Shown: positions 10,797 to 20,173 of the stretch, in pieces
Numbering within the stretch: the first letter of the stretch is position 1
Layout: each line of letters starts with the position of its first letter
Position numbers and translations under genes: made by a program
Notes under the pieces: generated by a model
What the model was told of the DNA's origin: nothing
What the model saw: the letters and a program-made list of their open reading frames with translations, nothing else
Databases searched by the model: none
DNA from: Legionella steelei
Lineage (GTDB): Bacteria; Pseudomonadota; Gammaproteobacteria; Legionellales; Legionellaceae
DNA: 64,000 nucleotides
Assembly: GCF_001468005.1 (NCBI RefSeq)
Contig: NZ_LNYY01000021.1
Span: forward strand, 186,637 to 250,636
Direction: 5' to 3'

Positions 10797-11552
10797 TTAC
10801 GCTTTTTTTACATTTTCAAATGCTGCCCATCCAATATGGAATAGCATATGTGACAATATCGCAGCCATAAGTCCATACTGCCAAAATAAGTAACCAAATA
10901 GTAATGATTGGTACAAACTAAGCATGATAACGGAGTAAATGAAACGACGACTTGAGGTACATCCGGCAGCAAGATAAGCTGGGATTTGGCTTATTGCAAA
11001 TATTAGGCCACTGATAAAAATTGAAATCCAGATAATCAAGTTGGGATACTGTTTGGTAAAGAGAAATGCAAAAAAAGTAGCAAGATTTAGTAAGCCCCAG
11101 CGCGCAATGATCTCCTCAACTACACCTCCATAAAGAACACAGCCATCAACTCCAAGAACAATGCGAATATTAGCTAAGATGTCCATATTTTTTTGATCGA
11201 TGATGCGTGCAATAAAGCCATAATAGAGCACTAAAAACACCACTAATCCAACAAAAGCATACAGAACTGTAGGTAATAAAATTGGTATCAATGCCTTTAT
11301 CCCAGTGGTGCCTTGTAACAGTCCCTCAAGTATTGCGTCATCTAAACCAGTCATTGGTGACAATATCGCACCTGCCAGACTTAGGACAAAGACCATGAGT
11401 AACGTTTGCAAAATGGCAAAGCGACTTATGCGTTTTTTTAATGCGTCAGAATTATCAGGTAATAAAAAAAAGATTAAACGTTTTATTGCGATTACTACCC
11501 CAGGGATGGATAAGCAGAACAAAAGGGTAATTAAAGGCCAGTTGATTGTCAT
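10797..11552 (-). CDS. CPBP-family (CAAX protease-like) membrane protein
   Basis: 251-residue integral membrane protein with about seven hydrophobic segments. It carries the CPBP/Abi motif EEIIAR (E146, E147, R151), expected to activate water in an intramembrane metalloprotease. A C-terminal HMLFH segment (H235, H239) stands where the third motif is expected. The second motif, normally FxxxH, reads FAISQ (F185, Q189), so one ligand may be lost. The ATG overlaps the rsmB stop by 4 bases, so it is translationally coupled as the last gene of def-fmt-rsmB. Substrate unknown. Confidence 0.75.
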   Translation of the reverse strand: MTINWPLITLLFCLSIPGVVIAIKRLIFFLLPDNSDALKKRISRFAILQTLLMVFVLSLAGAILSPMTGLDDAILEGLLQGTTGIKALIPILLPTVLYAFVGLVVFLVLYYGFIARIIDQKNMDILANIRIVLGVDGCVLYGGVVEEIIARWGLLNLATFFAFLFTKQYPNLIIWISIFISGLIFAISQIPAYLAAGCTSSRRFIYSVIMLSLYQSLLFGYLFWQYGLMAAILSHMLFHIGWAAFENVKKA

Positions 11553-12835
11553 TTTTCATCCTTAAATAATACTGCGTAGAAAAATCCGTCCATACCTTGT
11601 TCACCCGGCAAAATTTGTTGGCCATGACCTGTTGCATGTCCCCAAGTCCAAGGTTCTTTTATTATGGTACAGTCTGGATGAGTCGCAACAAAGTTTGCAA
11701 TTTGTTGTTCATTTTCCACTGACATTACTGAACATGTGGCATAAATCAGTAAGCCACCTTTTGCCAACAAAGGCCATAAGCAATTCAGCATATCATGTTG
11801 TATGTTAGTTATAGTAACAATTTCTTCATTGTTCCGTAATAACTTAATGTCTGAATGACGGCGGATAACTCCTGTTGCTGAACAAGGAGCATCTAACAAA
11901 ATACGATCAAAGAGTTGGCCATCCCACCATGTGGAAGGAGTTAAAGCATCTCCTTGCACTAAAGTTGCCTGTAAGTTAAGGCGATTCAAGTTTTCTTGAA
12001 CGCGTTTCAACCGTCTAGCATCAACATCTAAGGCAACGCATGCAGCAAGATTGGGCTCTTGTTCTAAAATATGGCAGGTTTTACCTCCAGGAGCACAACA
12101 GGCGTCAAGAAGGCGTAAACCGGGTTTTAAAGACAATAATGAAGCGGCCAATTGTGCGGCACCATCTTGAACAGAGACACTTCCTTCTGCAAAACCAGGT
12201 AGCTGGCGTACGTCACAGGGTGTGTTTAAAGTAATTCCTGCAGGTGCCACGGGATGGGTTTCGGCAGCAATTCCTTCACGATTTAAAATCTGTACATATT
12301 CCGCAAGCGAATTTTTTTGGATATTTACTCTTAGCGTCATAGGCGGATGCGCATCGTTTGCTTGCGCGATTGACTGCCAATCATTCGGCCAGTCAGCTTG
12401 CAGGCGCTCCACCAGCCATTGTGGTTGACCATGAAGAAATAAAGGATTTTTGTGCAAACGTGCCAGAATTTCTTTTTGTTGGCGACAGAAATTGCGTAAA
12501 ACAGCATTAACTAAGCCTTTGGCCCAAGGTTTTTTGATTTTTTCAAGCAATGCAACCGTTTCTTTGACTACTGCATAATCAGGTTGTTGCATGTAATGTA
12601 ATTGATAAAGGCCTATAAGTAATGCAACCCAAACCTCGAGTTCTTTCGGTTTTTTTTGCAGCAAACACTCGGCAATGGCTTGCAGGCGAAAATAATGTCG
12701 GCAAAAGCCAAAGCATATTTCTTTGGTCATTGGCGATACTTCCGCTGCGGCCGATATCTGTTGGGATAAGGATGATTTTTCGGTCAGTAAATTCGTTAAA
12801 ATTTTTAAGGCATGCAGTCGTTCGTTTTTGTTCAT
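11549..12835 (-). CDS. rsmB: 16S rRNA m5C967 methyltransferase RsmB
   Basis: SAM-dependent enzyme that methylates C967 of 16S rRNA. An N-terminal NusB-like RNA-binding domain (about 1-140) is followed by a Rossmann methyltransferase with the SAM motif DACCAPGGKT, the DAPCSATG motif and the catalytic TCSV cysteine. ATG 12835 shares one base with the fmt stop (TAATG) and gives 428 residues. A longer reading from 12883 would run back into fmt and is not credible. The order def-fmt-rsmB is the standard gammaproteobacterial operon. Confidence 0.96.
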   Translation of the reverse strand: MNKNERLHALKILTNLLTEKSSLSQQISAAAEVSPMTKEICFGFCRHYFRLQAIAECLLQKKPKELEVWVALLIGLYQLHYMQQPDYAVVKETVALLEKIKKPWAKGLVNAVLRNFCRQQKEILARLHKNPLFLHGQPQWLVERLQADWPNDWQSIAQANDAHPPMTLRVNIQKNSLAEYVQILNREGIAAETHPVAPAGITLNTPCDVRQLPGFAEGSVSVQDGAAQLAASLLSLKPGLRLLDACCAPGGKTCHILEQEPNLAACVALDVDARRLKRVQENLNRLNLQATLVQGDALTPSTWWDGQLFDRILLDAPCSATGVIRRHSDIKLLRNNEEIVTITNIQHDMLNCLWPLLAKGGLLIYATCSVMSVENEQQIANFVATHPDCTIIKEPWTWGHATGHGQQILPGEQGMDGFFYAVLFKDEK

Positions 12836-13776
12836 TAAAACACATACCCTACATGCGCTCGTGATTTGGAAGAATTTAACCAATCGGCGATAGAAATCAC
12901 TTTGCCACCAGGGAACTGGATTTTTTCTATAAGCAAGCCCTGCTTGCCAGTAGCAATGAGCATGCCATTCTTATCAATGTGTACCAGTGTGCCTGGAGCA
13001 TGTTGCGCGGGCAATGCAACAATTTGCGCTTGGTGAATACGTACAATTTCTTCTTCAAAGGTCGTATAAGCGATTGGCCAAGGATTGAAGGCGCGAATTT
13101 TACAGTCAATTTCTATTGCTGGTTGGTGCCAATTGATGCAGGCATCTTCTTTGTTGATTTTGCGAGCATAGGTTGCTAATTCATCATTTTGAATTTCAGG
13201 ATGAATGGTATGATTGGCTAATTCCTCTAGCGTTTGCAGTAAGGGCTGCGCGGAGATCTGTGCTAACTTGTCATGTAAACTTTGGGCGGTATCTGATGCA
13301 GTAATGGAGCAATTAGCTTTACGCAGCATCGCTCCGGTATCCATGCCTACATCCATTTGCATTATAGTTACCCCAGACTCTGTATCACCATGAAGAATTG
13401 CCGATTGAATTGGCGAGGCACCGCGCCATCGAGGTAAGAGAGAAGCATGTACATTAATACAGCCTAAGCGTGGAATGTCGAGAACTGCTTTAGGGAGAAT
13501 TAGACCATAAGCAATAACAATCATGACATCGGGTTTTAATGCAGCAAGTTCAGAAATTGCTTCAGGATTTTTAAAATTTAAGGGTTGATAGACTGGAATT
13601 TGATGTGTTAACGCCCATTCCTTTACTGCCGAAGCCTGTAATTTTCGACCACGTCCGGCGGGTCGATCGGGTTGAGTGTAAATAGCTTGAATACGATGTG
13701 TTGAATGCAGTAATGCATCAAGACAAGGCAAACCAAATTCTGGGGTTCCAGCAAAAACGATGTTTAATTGATTCAT
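12835..13776 (-). CDS. fmt: Methionyl-tRNA formyltransferase
   Basis: Formylates initiator Met-tRNA with 10-formyl-tetrahydrofolate. The 313 residues comprise an N-terminal formyltransferase domain (1-190) with the [12 protein letters not shown] signature and the catalytic Asn-His-Asp set, then the C-terminal OB-like tRNA-binding domain. It is separated from def by 117 bases and coupled to rsmB by a one-base overlap. Nothing unusual was seen. Confidence 0.97.
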   Translation of the reverse strand: MNQLNIVFAGTPEFGLPCLDALLHSTHRIQAIYTQPDRPAGRGRKLQASAVKEWALTHQIPVYQPLNFKNPEAISELAALKPDVMIVIAYGLILPKAVLDIPRLGCINVHASLLPRWRGASPIQSAILHGDTESGVTIMQMDVGMDTGAMLRKANCSITASDTAQSLHDKLAQISAQPLLQTLEELANHTIHPEIQNDELATYARKINKEDACINWHQPAIEIDCKIRAFNPWPIAYTTFEEEIVRIHQAQIVALPAQHAPGTLVHIDKNGMLIATGKQGLLIEKIQFPGGKVISIADWLNSSKSRAHVGYVF

Positions 13777-13893
13777 GGTAAGTACTCGAATTCAACCGTT
13801 CACTAAGATTTTTTATATCCTATGTGACATTATGACCAAAGAACGTCTGCAAAAGGCATATCTTGAATGAAAACCTATGAAAAATGCAGCAAA

Positions 13894-14406
13894 TTATTTT
13901 CGTGCCTGTTGGCGCTTTTTGAATTTTTCTAGTTTTTTACGGGCCATGGCTTTCTTCAACGGAGAAAGTAGATCAACAAACAACTTACCATTCATATGAT
14001 CAATTTCATGTTGCAAACATTCAGCGAGTAAGCCATCGGCTTGAATTTCAAAGGGGTTTCCATTTCTATCTAAAGCCTTTACGGTTACTTTTTCTGCGCG
14101 GATCACAGTATCATAAGCTCCAGGAACAGAAAGGCAGCCTTCTTCAAACTTTTTTTGACCCTCTGAAGCAATAATTTCAGGATTGATAATCACGATTTGA
14201 TTCTGTTTATCACCCATAATATCAATCACAGACAAACGTAAGCCCACACCTATTTGTGGTGCAGCAAGCCCAACACCATGCGCGTCGTACATGGTCTCAA
14301 ACATGTCTTCAATTAGAGTTTGCAATTTATCATCAAAATGAACAACAGGTTTTGCAACATCTCTTAGTCGGGCGTCGGGTAAATATAGAATCGTATGAAT
14401 AGCCAT
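13894..14406 (-). CDS. def: Peptide deformylase
   Basis: Iron-dependent hydrolase that removes the N-formyl group from new proteins. All three signature motifs of the type I bacterial enzyme are present in the 170 residues: GVGLAAPQIG, EGCLSVPG with the metal-binding cysteine, and QHEIDHMNG with the two metal histidines and catalytic glutamate. It is divergently transcribed from the LysM-dprA operon over a 186-base gap that must hold both promoters. A basic C-terminal tail (KKLEKFKKRQQARK) is usual. Confidence 0.97.
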   Translation of the reverse strand: MAIHTILYLPDARLRDVAKPVVHFDDKLQTLIEDMFETMYDAHGVGLAAPQIGVGLRLSVIDIMGDKQNQIVIINPEIIASEGQKKFEEGCLSVPGAYDTVIRAEKVTVKALDRNGNPFEIQADGLLAECLQHEIDHMNGKLFVDLLSPLKKAMARKKLEKFKKRQQARK

Positions 14407-14592
14407 CGTTTATCTGGTTCTCTGCGTAAAAATCATGTTATATTATCCTTTATATATTGTATGGCTGCAAGATAGTATAGGTCACGTGGGATGTAAAAAT
14501 CTTGGTAAACGGTCGAATTTGCGCTGAATACGGCTGTTTTTTGATACGAGGTGACCCTTTAGGCAAGATATTCCAACAAAGGATTGGCTCTA

Positions 14593-15630
14593 ATGAGATT
14601 TATTCTCTTTTTAATCTTTTTTTTCTTTTCTACATTGAATTATGCTCTCAGTTTACGATCAGACGCTCCTGCGCGCTATGTTGTGCAACCAGGGGATTCT
14701 TTATGGAGCATAGCCAGCCGTTACCTGCATAATCCCTGGGAGTGGAAAGAGCTTTGGCATGTTAATCCCAATATAAAAGATCCCAACCGTTTGTACCCTG
14801 GAGCGGTTCTTGTTTTAGCCTATTATGAGAAGAAACCCTACATTAAAGTACTTTCGAATGGTACTATCAAATTATCACCTAATATCCGTCCTATGCCCTT
14901 AGAGGAAGCGGTTCCTCCAATTCCTTTAAGTGAAATCAAACCTTTTTTGAATGAGTCGCTTATTTTGGATCAGGATGTTCTTGGTCGAGCACCTTATATA
15001 GTGGCGTTAGTAGGAGAGCACATGATGGGCGGCCAAGGAGATGAGGCGTACGTTCAAGGATTGCACCCATCAAGAGAGTTACCTACTGGAGGTGTCCCTG
15101 CTTATTCGATTTTTAGAGGGGGAAAAAATTATGAGCATCCCAAAACTAAAGAACTTCTAGGGTATCGAGCCGATTTGGTCGGATATGCTGAGTTGGTTGC
15201 GGGAGGAGAGCCTGCCACCATTTTATTAACCAGTATTAATGAAGGCATTAAAGTTCAAGATAGTGTTTTAATTAATAATAGTCCTGAATTTAATTTGTAT
15301 TTTGAGCCTAAAGCCCCAAGATTTATTGTAAGGGGATTTATTATTGATATGCCTGATGGTATGCCCAATGGAAATGTCCAGGAGGCTGTGGGCGGGGTAG
15401 TCGTCATTAGTTTGGGGGCTCGTGATGGATTGGAAGCAGGGGATGTACTGGGCATTTATAGAGCGTCACATACAGTCAGCGACCCTAGAAATAAATTGCA
15501 CCCTATTAAATTACCTCCCGAGCGTATTGGCGAAATCATGGTGTTCCGTGTATTTAGTAAAACCAGTTTTGCTTTAATCGTTCGCTCAACTCGCGCTGTT
15601 TATTTATCAAATCGTGTGGCTAACCCATGA
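14593..15630 (+). CDS. LysM-domain exported protein
   Basis: 345-residue exported protein with a signal peptide (1-19) and one LysM peptidoglycan-binding domain at about 29-76 (VQPGDSLWSIASRYL ... LYPGAVLVL). The remaining 260 residues are a conserved beta-rich region seen in proteins encoded upstream of dprA in many gammaproteobacteria. I chose ATG 14593 because AAAGGA at 14578-14583 is 9 bases before it; TTG 14584 would abut that site. The stop overlaps the dprA start (ATGA). It probably acts in the periplasm on or near the cell wall; exact role unknown. Confidence 0.9.
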   Translation: MRFILFLIFFFFSTLNYALSLRSDAPARYVVQPGDSLWSIASRYLHNPWEWKELWHVNPNIKDPNRLYPGAVLVLAYYEKKPYIKVLSNGTIKLSPNIRPMPLEEAVPPIPLSEIKPFLNESLILDQDVLGRAPYIVALVGEHMMGGQGDEAYVQGLHPSRELPTGGVPAYSIFRGGKNYEHPKTKELLGYRADLVGYAELVAGGEPATILLTSINEGIKVQDSVLINNSPEFNLYFEPKAPRFIVRGFIIDMPDGMPNGNVQEAVGGVVVISLGARDGLEAGDVLGIYRASHTVSDPRNKLHPIKLPPERIGEIMVFRVFSKTSFALIVRSTRAVYLSNRVANP

Positions 15631-16700
15631 ATAATTTATCCTATTATCTCGCACTAAATCGAATGGAACGGGTTGGTCCACGTACCGTTGCAAAATTGCA
15701 AAAACGCTGGCCCGATTTACAACAAATGTTCCAACTCTCAGCAATTGAGCTTGAACAAGCAGGTTTATCAAGCGCGTTGGCACAAACCATAGCTGGTTTT
15801 GATTTGAATTTGATTCAAGAAGATCTCAATTGGTTGGCGGCAGCTGATGAGCATCATATCCTGACATGGGATTCGCCTGAGTATCCTGCCTTATTGAAGG
15901 AAATTACCGATCCTCCTGTTGTGTTGTATGCAAAAGGACAGCTCGCCTGTTTAAAGCAACCGACATTAGCTGTAGTAGGTAGTCGTAATCCGACGATAAA
16001 TGGCAGTGAAAATGCGCGACAATTTGCCAAGGCCATCGCATCTCATGGAATTACCATAGTGAGTGGTTTGGCTTTAGGTATTGATGCGGAGGCTCATCAA
16101 GGATGTTTGGACGCTAGAGGGCAAACAATCGCGGTTTTAGGTACAGGAATTGATCAAATTTATCCGTATCGACATCGTGGGATTTCGCTACAAATTGCAC
16201 AAAATGGTCTGTTAATTAGCGAATTCCCACTAAAAAGTCCACCAAGCGCTGGACATTTCCCACGAAGAAATCGTATAATAAGTGGTTTATCATTGTGCAC
16301 TTTGGTTGTTGAGTCGGCAATAAAGAGTGGTTCTTTAATCACAGCACGAATGGCCCTGGAACAAAACCGAGATGTTTTGGCAATCCCAGGCTCCATTCAT
16401 AATCCCCTGGCTCGAGGTTGTCATTACTTGTTGCAGCAAGGAGCCAAATTAGTCACTTCAGTTGCTGATGTTCTTGAAGAGTTACGGATTGATTCAGAAC
16501 AGCAAACAGCTGATAAAGCTATTTTACCTCTTGCCAGCGAGAATAAAAACCTAGTAAAGTTCATTGGCTTTGAAATGACAACTGTTGATCAGATCATTTT
16601 ACGTAGTGGATGCACCGTTGAGCAAGTCACTAGTGAGCTTGCGAAATTAGAATTAAATGGGGCTGTTGTATCTGTGCCCGGTGGCTATATGAGGTGTTAG
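15627..16700 (+). CDS. dprA: DNA processing protein DprA
   Basis: Binds incoming single-stranded DNA during natural transformation and loads RecA. The 357 residues have an N-terminal helical (SAM/HhH-like) domain, then the extended Rossmann fold with VVGSRNP, SGLALGIDAEAH and the FPRRNRIISG motif. A C-terminal winged-helix (about 300-357) follows. The start overlaps the preceding stop by four bases. Legionella is naturally transformable, and this gene looks intact. Confidence 0.96.
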   Translation: MNNLSYYLALNRMERVGPRTVAKLQKRWPDLQQMFQLSAIELEQAGLSSALAQTIAGFDLNLIQEDLNWLAAADEHHILTWDSPEYPALLKEITDPPVVLYAKGQLACLKQPTLAVVGSRNPTINGSENARQFAKAIASHGITIVSGLALGIDAEAHQGCLDARGQTIAVLGTGIDQIYPYRHRGISLQIAQNGLLISEFPLKSPPSAGHFPRRNRIISGLSLCTLVVESAIKSGSLITARMALEQNRDVLAIPGSIHNPLARGCHYLLQQGAKLVTSVADVLEELRIDSEQQTADKAILPLASENKNLVKFIGFEMTTVDQIILRSGCTVEQVTSELAKLELNGAVVSVPGGYMRC

Positions 16701-16703
16701 TAT

Positions 16704-17138
16704 ATGAAAGATAACTTATTTGAAATGTTATTGAGTTTATTTGAAAAAAGTCTTACCCAGCTGCAAAAAAGCCATAAAACCGCTGATCAGGATGCAACGG
16801 AACTAAACGAAGAAGAGCAGTCGGCTTCAGAAGAACAAGTTTTGTATTTGAAGTTACAACAACAAACATCAACACGAGTATTTACTTATGATGAACAAAT
16901 GAAACTGACTAAGGCCAGTTATCAATTTATCATACGCATGAAGTTATGGAAAATTCTTAATGAAGAATCGTTTGAAATGGTGATGAATCAATTACAATTT
17001 TCTGAATCTCGTATCGTCACTCTTCAAGAGACTAAATGGACAATCAGAAATACTTTAGCCAGTACTTTAAATGAAGAACAATTGGCTTTTCTTGATTTAG
17101 TTCTTTATCAATCAGAAGATCAATTGACATTACATTAA
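16704..17138 (+). CDS. smg: DUF494 protein Smg
   Basis: 144-residue acidic helical protein of the Smg/DUF494 family, found after dprA in most gammaproteobacteria. The opening MKDNLFEMLLSLFE and the C-terminal helix region (LNEEQLAFLDLVLY) fit the family. It starts three bases after dprA. Its function is not established. A hairpin terminator at 17198 separates it from topA. Confidence 0.93.
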   Translation: MKDNLFEMLLSLFEKSLTQLQKSHKTADQDATELNEEEQSASEEQVLYLKLQQQTSTRVFTYDEQMKLTKASYQFIIRMKLWKILNEESFEMVMNQLQFSESRIVTLQETKWTIRNTLASTLNEEQLAFLDLVLYQSEDQLTLH

Positions 17139-17197
17139 AAGATCATCTATTCCTATACTACTAGAAGTTGTCGATATTTCATTTTCAGCACCAAGCC

Positions 17198-17226
17198 CCC
17201 GTATTTTTCTCAATACGGGTATTTTG
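17198..17226 (+). terminator. Terminator after smg
   Basis: The arms CCCGTATT (17198-17205) and AATACGGG (17212-17219) enclose a 6-nt loop, and TATTTT follows. It ends the LysM-dprA-smg transcript before topA. Confidence 0.88.
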
Positions 17227-17268
17227 GTGACTTAAGGATGAAGTGAAAAGGATAAGGTTAACGTTACT

Positions 17269-19554
17269 ATGAGTAAACATTTGGTGATTGTTGAGTCACC
17301 CGCCAAAGCGAAGACAATTCAAAAATATTTGGGCAATGATTACGAGGTTGTTGCATCATATGGGCATGTTCGTGATTTGCCAGCACGCAAAGGTTCGGTC
17401 AATCCCGATAAACATTTTGCGATGACTTATGCGCCGATTGAAAAAAACTCAAGGCATATCGAAACGATTGCAAAAATGCTCAAAAAGGCAGACTCGTTAT
17501 TACTGGCTACCGACCCTGATCGCGAAGGTGAGGCTATTTCTTGGCATATTTATGAATTAATGAAAGAAAAAAATCTAACCAAGGATAAAACCATTCATCG
17601 GATTTTTTTCAATGAAATTACCAAATCAGCAATTCAGGATGCAATCAATCATCCACGCACGATTTCTATGGATTTGGTGAATGCCCAACAAGCACGACGT
17701 GCATTGGATTATTTGGTGGGTTTTAATTTATCGCCTTTATTATGGAAAAAAGTAAGAAGGGGGCTTTCTGCTGGACGAGTACAAAGCCCTGCATTGCGTC
17801 TTATTGTGGAGCGCGAAGAAGAAATCGAACGTTTTGTCGCCCAGGAATATTGGAAGATTTTGGCTCAATGTCTGCATACTAACGTGTCCTTTGAAGCACG
17901 TTTAACTTATTTCAAAAATGAGAAATTACAACAATTTACAGTAACTAAGGATGAGCAGGCGCAGCAAATCAAAGAACATTTGATTCGTGAGGCGCAAGGT
18001 CATTTAGTCGTTACCCAAATTGAGAAAAAACAACGCAAACGTAAGCCTTCCCCCCCGTTTATTACGTCAACTTTGCAACAAGAAGCGGCACGAAAATTAG
18101 GTTTTACCGCGCGAAAATCAATGATGGTTGCCCAACAATTGTATGAAGGGATAGATATTGGGACGGGAACAGTTGGTCTTATTTCCTATATGCGTACCGA
18201 TTCGGTTAATTTATCGACAGAAGCAATAGAAGAAACCCGACAATTTATTACCGAGCGTTATGGTGCAGACAATTGTCCTGCAAGCCCAAGACTTTATAAA
18301 ACCAAATCCAAAAATGCTCAAGAAGCACATGAGGCGATTCGCCCCACATCGATTAAACGCACGCCAGAAATGGTGCAATCGGCATTAACTGCAGATCAAT
18401 ATAAACTTTACAGCCTCATCTGGAAACGTACGGTAGCCTGTCAAATGGCTGATGCCATACTCGATACGGTTGCTGTTGACTTAAGTTGTGGTGAAGGGAA
18501 TATATTCCGTGCGAATGGTTCTACAGTGACTTTCCCCGGGTTCCTTTCTGTGTATGAAGAAGGCCGTGATGATACCAAAGATGATGACAGCGAAGGTTCA
18601 TTACTGCCGATATTGGCTGTAGGTGAAAAGATTAAAGTGCAAGACATCTTAGCCAATCAACACTTTACTGAGCCACCGCCACGATATTCTGAAGCAACTT
18701 TGGTGAAGGCGTTGGAAGAATATGATATCGGCCGTCCTTCAACCTATGCATCTATTATTCATACGCTGCAACAACGTGAATACGTGATCGTGGACAAGAA
18801 AAGATTCTTTCCCACTGATGTCGGCCGGATCGTGAATCGCTTTTTGACGGGTTATTTTACACGTTATGTAGACTATAAATTCACTGCTGAGCTTGAAGAT
18901 ACACTGGATGCGGTTGCACGCGGCGAAAAAGAATGGATTCCTGTGTTAGAAGAATTTTGGCAGCCTTTTGTGCAGCAAATTCAAACGACAGATCAACAAG
19001 TCCAGCGTAAAGATGTGACCACCGAAATTTTGGATGAACAATGTCCAAAATGCGGAAAACCGCTGTCAATAAGACTAGGTAAGCGTGGACGCTTTATTGG
19101 ATGTACTGGGTATCCTGAATGTGACTATACGCAAGATATGGCTGGTCAGGATAATGAAAAAAATGAGCCTGAAGTGGTTGAGGGAAGAGTTTGTCCGGCA
19201 TGTTCTAGTGCATTGCATATAAAAACGGGACGTTATGGTCGTTTTATTGGCTGCAGCAATTATCCTCAATGCAAACACATGGAACCCATAGAAAAACCAG
19301 CGGATACGGGAGTAGAGTGTCCTAAGTGTCATGAAGCAAAAATTTTGCAGCGTAAGTCAAGAAAAGGAAAAATTTTCTATTCTTGCGGGAATTATCCTAA
19401 ATGCGATTATGCATTATGGAATGAACCCATTGACCAACCATGCCCAAAATGTAGCTGGCCTATTTTAACGGTGAAAGAAAGCAAAAAATTTGGCCGACAA
19501 ATTCTTTGTCCTCAAGATGGATGTGGTTATTCTTCCAAGGAAGAAACTGATTAA
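17269..19554 (+). CDS. topA: DNA topoisomerase I
   Basis: Type IA topoisomerase that relaxes negative supercoils. The 761 residues contain an N-terminal Toprim domain (VESPAKAKT, then the acidic DPDREGEA motif), the GLSAGRVQSPALRL region and the catalytic tyrosine in SYMRTDSVNLS. The C-terminal part has four zinc-ribbon units (CPKCGKP, CPACSS, CPKCHE, CPKCSW starts), the last with an atypical second half (CPQDGC). The order smg-topA is standard. A strong purine-rich region precedes the ATG. Confidence 0.97.
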   Translation: MSKHLVIVESPAKAKTIQKYLGNDYEVVASYGHVRDLPARKGSVNPDKHFAMTYAPIEKNSRHIETIAKMLKKADSLLLATDPDREGEAISWHIYELMKEKNLTKDKTIHRIFFNEITKSAIQDAINHPRTISMDLVNAQQARRALDYLVGFNLSPLLWKKVRRGLSAGRVQSPALRLIVEREEEIERFVAQEYWKILAQCLHTNVSFEARLTYFKNEKLQQFTVTKDEQAQQIKEHLIREAQGHLVVTQIEKKQRKRKPSPPFITSTLQQEAARKLGFTARKSMMVAQQLYEGIDIGTGTVGLISYMRTDSVNLSTEAIEETRQFITERYGADNCPASPRLYKTKSKNAQEAHEAIRPTSIKRTPEMVQSALTADQYKLYSLIWKRTVACQMADAILDTVAVDLSCGEGNIFRANGSTVTFPGFLSVYEEGRDDTKDDDSEGSLLPILAVGEKIKVQDILANQHFTEPPPRYSEATLVKALEEYDIGRPSTYASIIHTLQQREYVIVDKKRFFPTDVGRIVNRFLTGYFTRYVDYKFTAELEDTLDAVARGEKEWIPVLEEFWQPFVQQIQTTDQQVQRKDVTTEILDEQCPKCGKPLSIRLGKRGRFIGCTGYPECDYTQDMAGQDNEKNEPEVVEGRVCPACSSALHIKTGRYGRFIGCSNYPQCKHMEPIEKPADTGVECPKCHEAKILQRKSRKGKIFYSCGNYPKCDYALWNEPIDQPCPKCSWPILTVKESKKFGRQILCPQDGCGYSSKEETD

Positions 19555-19597
19555 TTCAGTGGCGCAAGATAATCGTCTGTGCACGTTTACGTAAACT

Positions 19598-19624
19598 CTG
19601 GGTGAGGGCTTTGCCTTCACCCAG
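19598..19624. repeat. Shortened palindromic repeat / terminator
   Basis: CTGGGTGAGGGC (19598-19609) pairs with GCCTTCACCCAG (19613-19624) with one mismatch. The sequence then continues GCTAT, as in the dispersed palindromes. It lies between convergent topA and the small lipoprotein gene. Confidence 0.7.
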
Positions 19625-19640
19625 GCTATAGTTTTTCAGA

Positions 19641-19883
19641 TTAATAAAAATCAATAGTAGTTGTTGTTACGTCTAGAGGTCCTACAGGATAAGAAAAAAC
19701 AGTGACAGGTTGCACAACAGGGGTCACCACACGTCGAACTACTGGTTGCATGGTAACAACTGGTCTGTAGGTCACTGTGCGTGCGTAGGTAACTGGTGTG
19801 AATGCTGGTGATGTGTAGTATACCGTGTTACAACAGCATCCAGCTGTCAATGCAATACTTCCTAACAGAATAATCCATTTCAT
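19641..19883 (-). CDS. Small lipoprotein, function unknown
   Basis: 80 residues. A short signal peptide ends in the lipobox LTAGC, with C16 followed by two more cysteines. The mature part is a low-complexity Val/Thr/Pro/Tyr sequence (TYRPVVTMQPVVRRVVTPVVQPV) with no recognisable domain, probably extended and surface exposed. A reasonable AAGGGG lies before the ATG (GGGGTCTTCAT read on this strand). It is a single gene on the minus strand. Confidence 0.7.
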   Translation of the reverse strand: MKWIILLGSIALTAGCCCNTVYYTSPAFTPVTYARTVTYRPVVTMQPVVRRVVTPVVQPVTVFSYPVGPLDVTTTTIDFY

Positions 19884-20056
19884 TATGAAGACCCCTTAGT
19901 GGATTCTTTTACAGAAAGTGTAGATTATTTGAGCAATAATATCCAGAATTGAACAAAATGACAAAAGGCAATTTGGTAATTATCCTATTCTTCCAAACTA
20001 TTTATTCAACAAAGCCTATTCAGGGGATGAAGTGAAATATTAAGTGATACAAAAAT

Positions 20057-20094
20057 CCCCTCTCCTGTTTCGGGATAGGGGGCAGGAGAGAGGG
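20057..20094. repeat. Imperfect hairpin, GC-rich
   Basis: CCCTCTCCTG (20058-20067) pairs with CAGGAGAGAGGG (20083-20094), with a 2-base bulge in the right arm. It stands alone between the lipoprotein gene and the E1 gene. It may be an intergenic repeat or a terminator; I saw no second copy here. Confidence 0.55.
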
Positions 20095-20173
20095 TAAACT
20101 CATTCTTCCTGTTCATTTTGAATCAGTATATACTCATCATCTTATTAGAAAATAACTCAAACAGGATGTAGTG

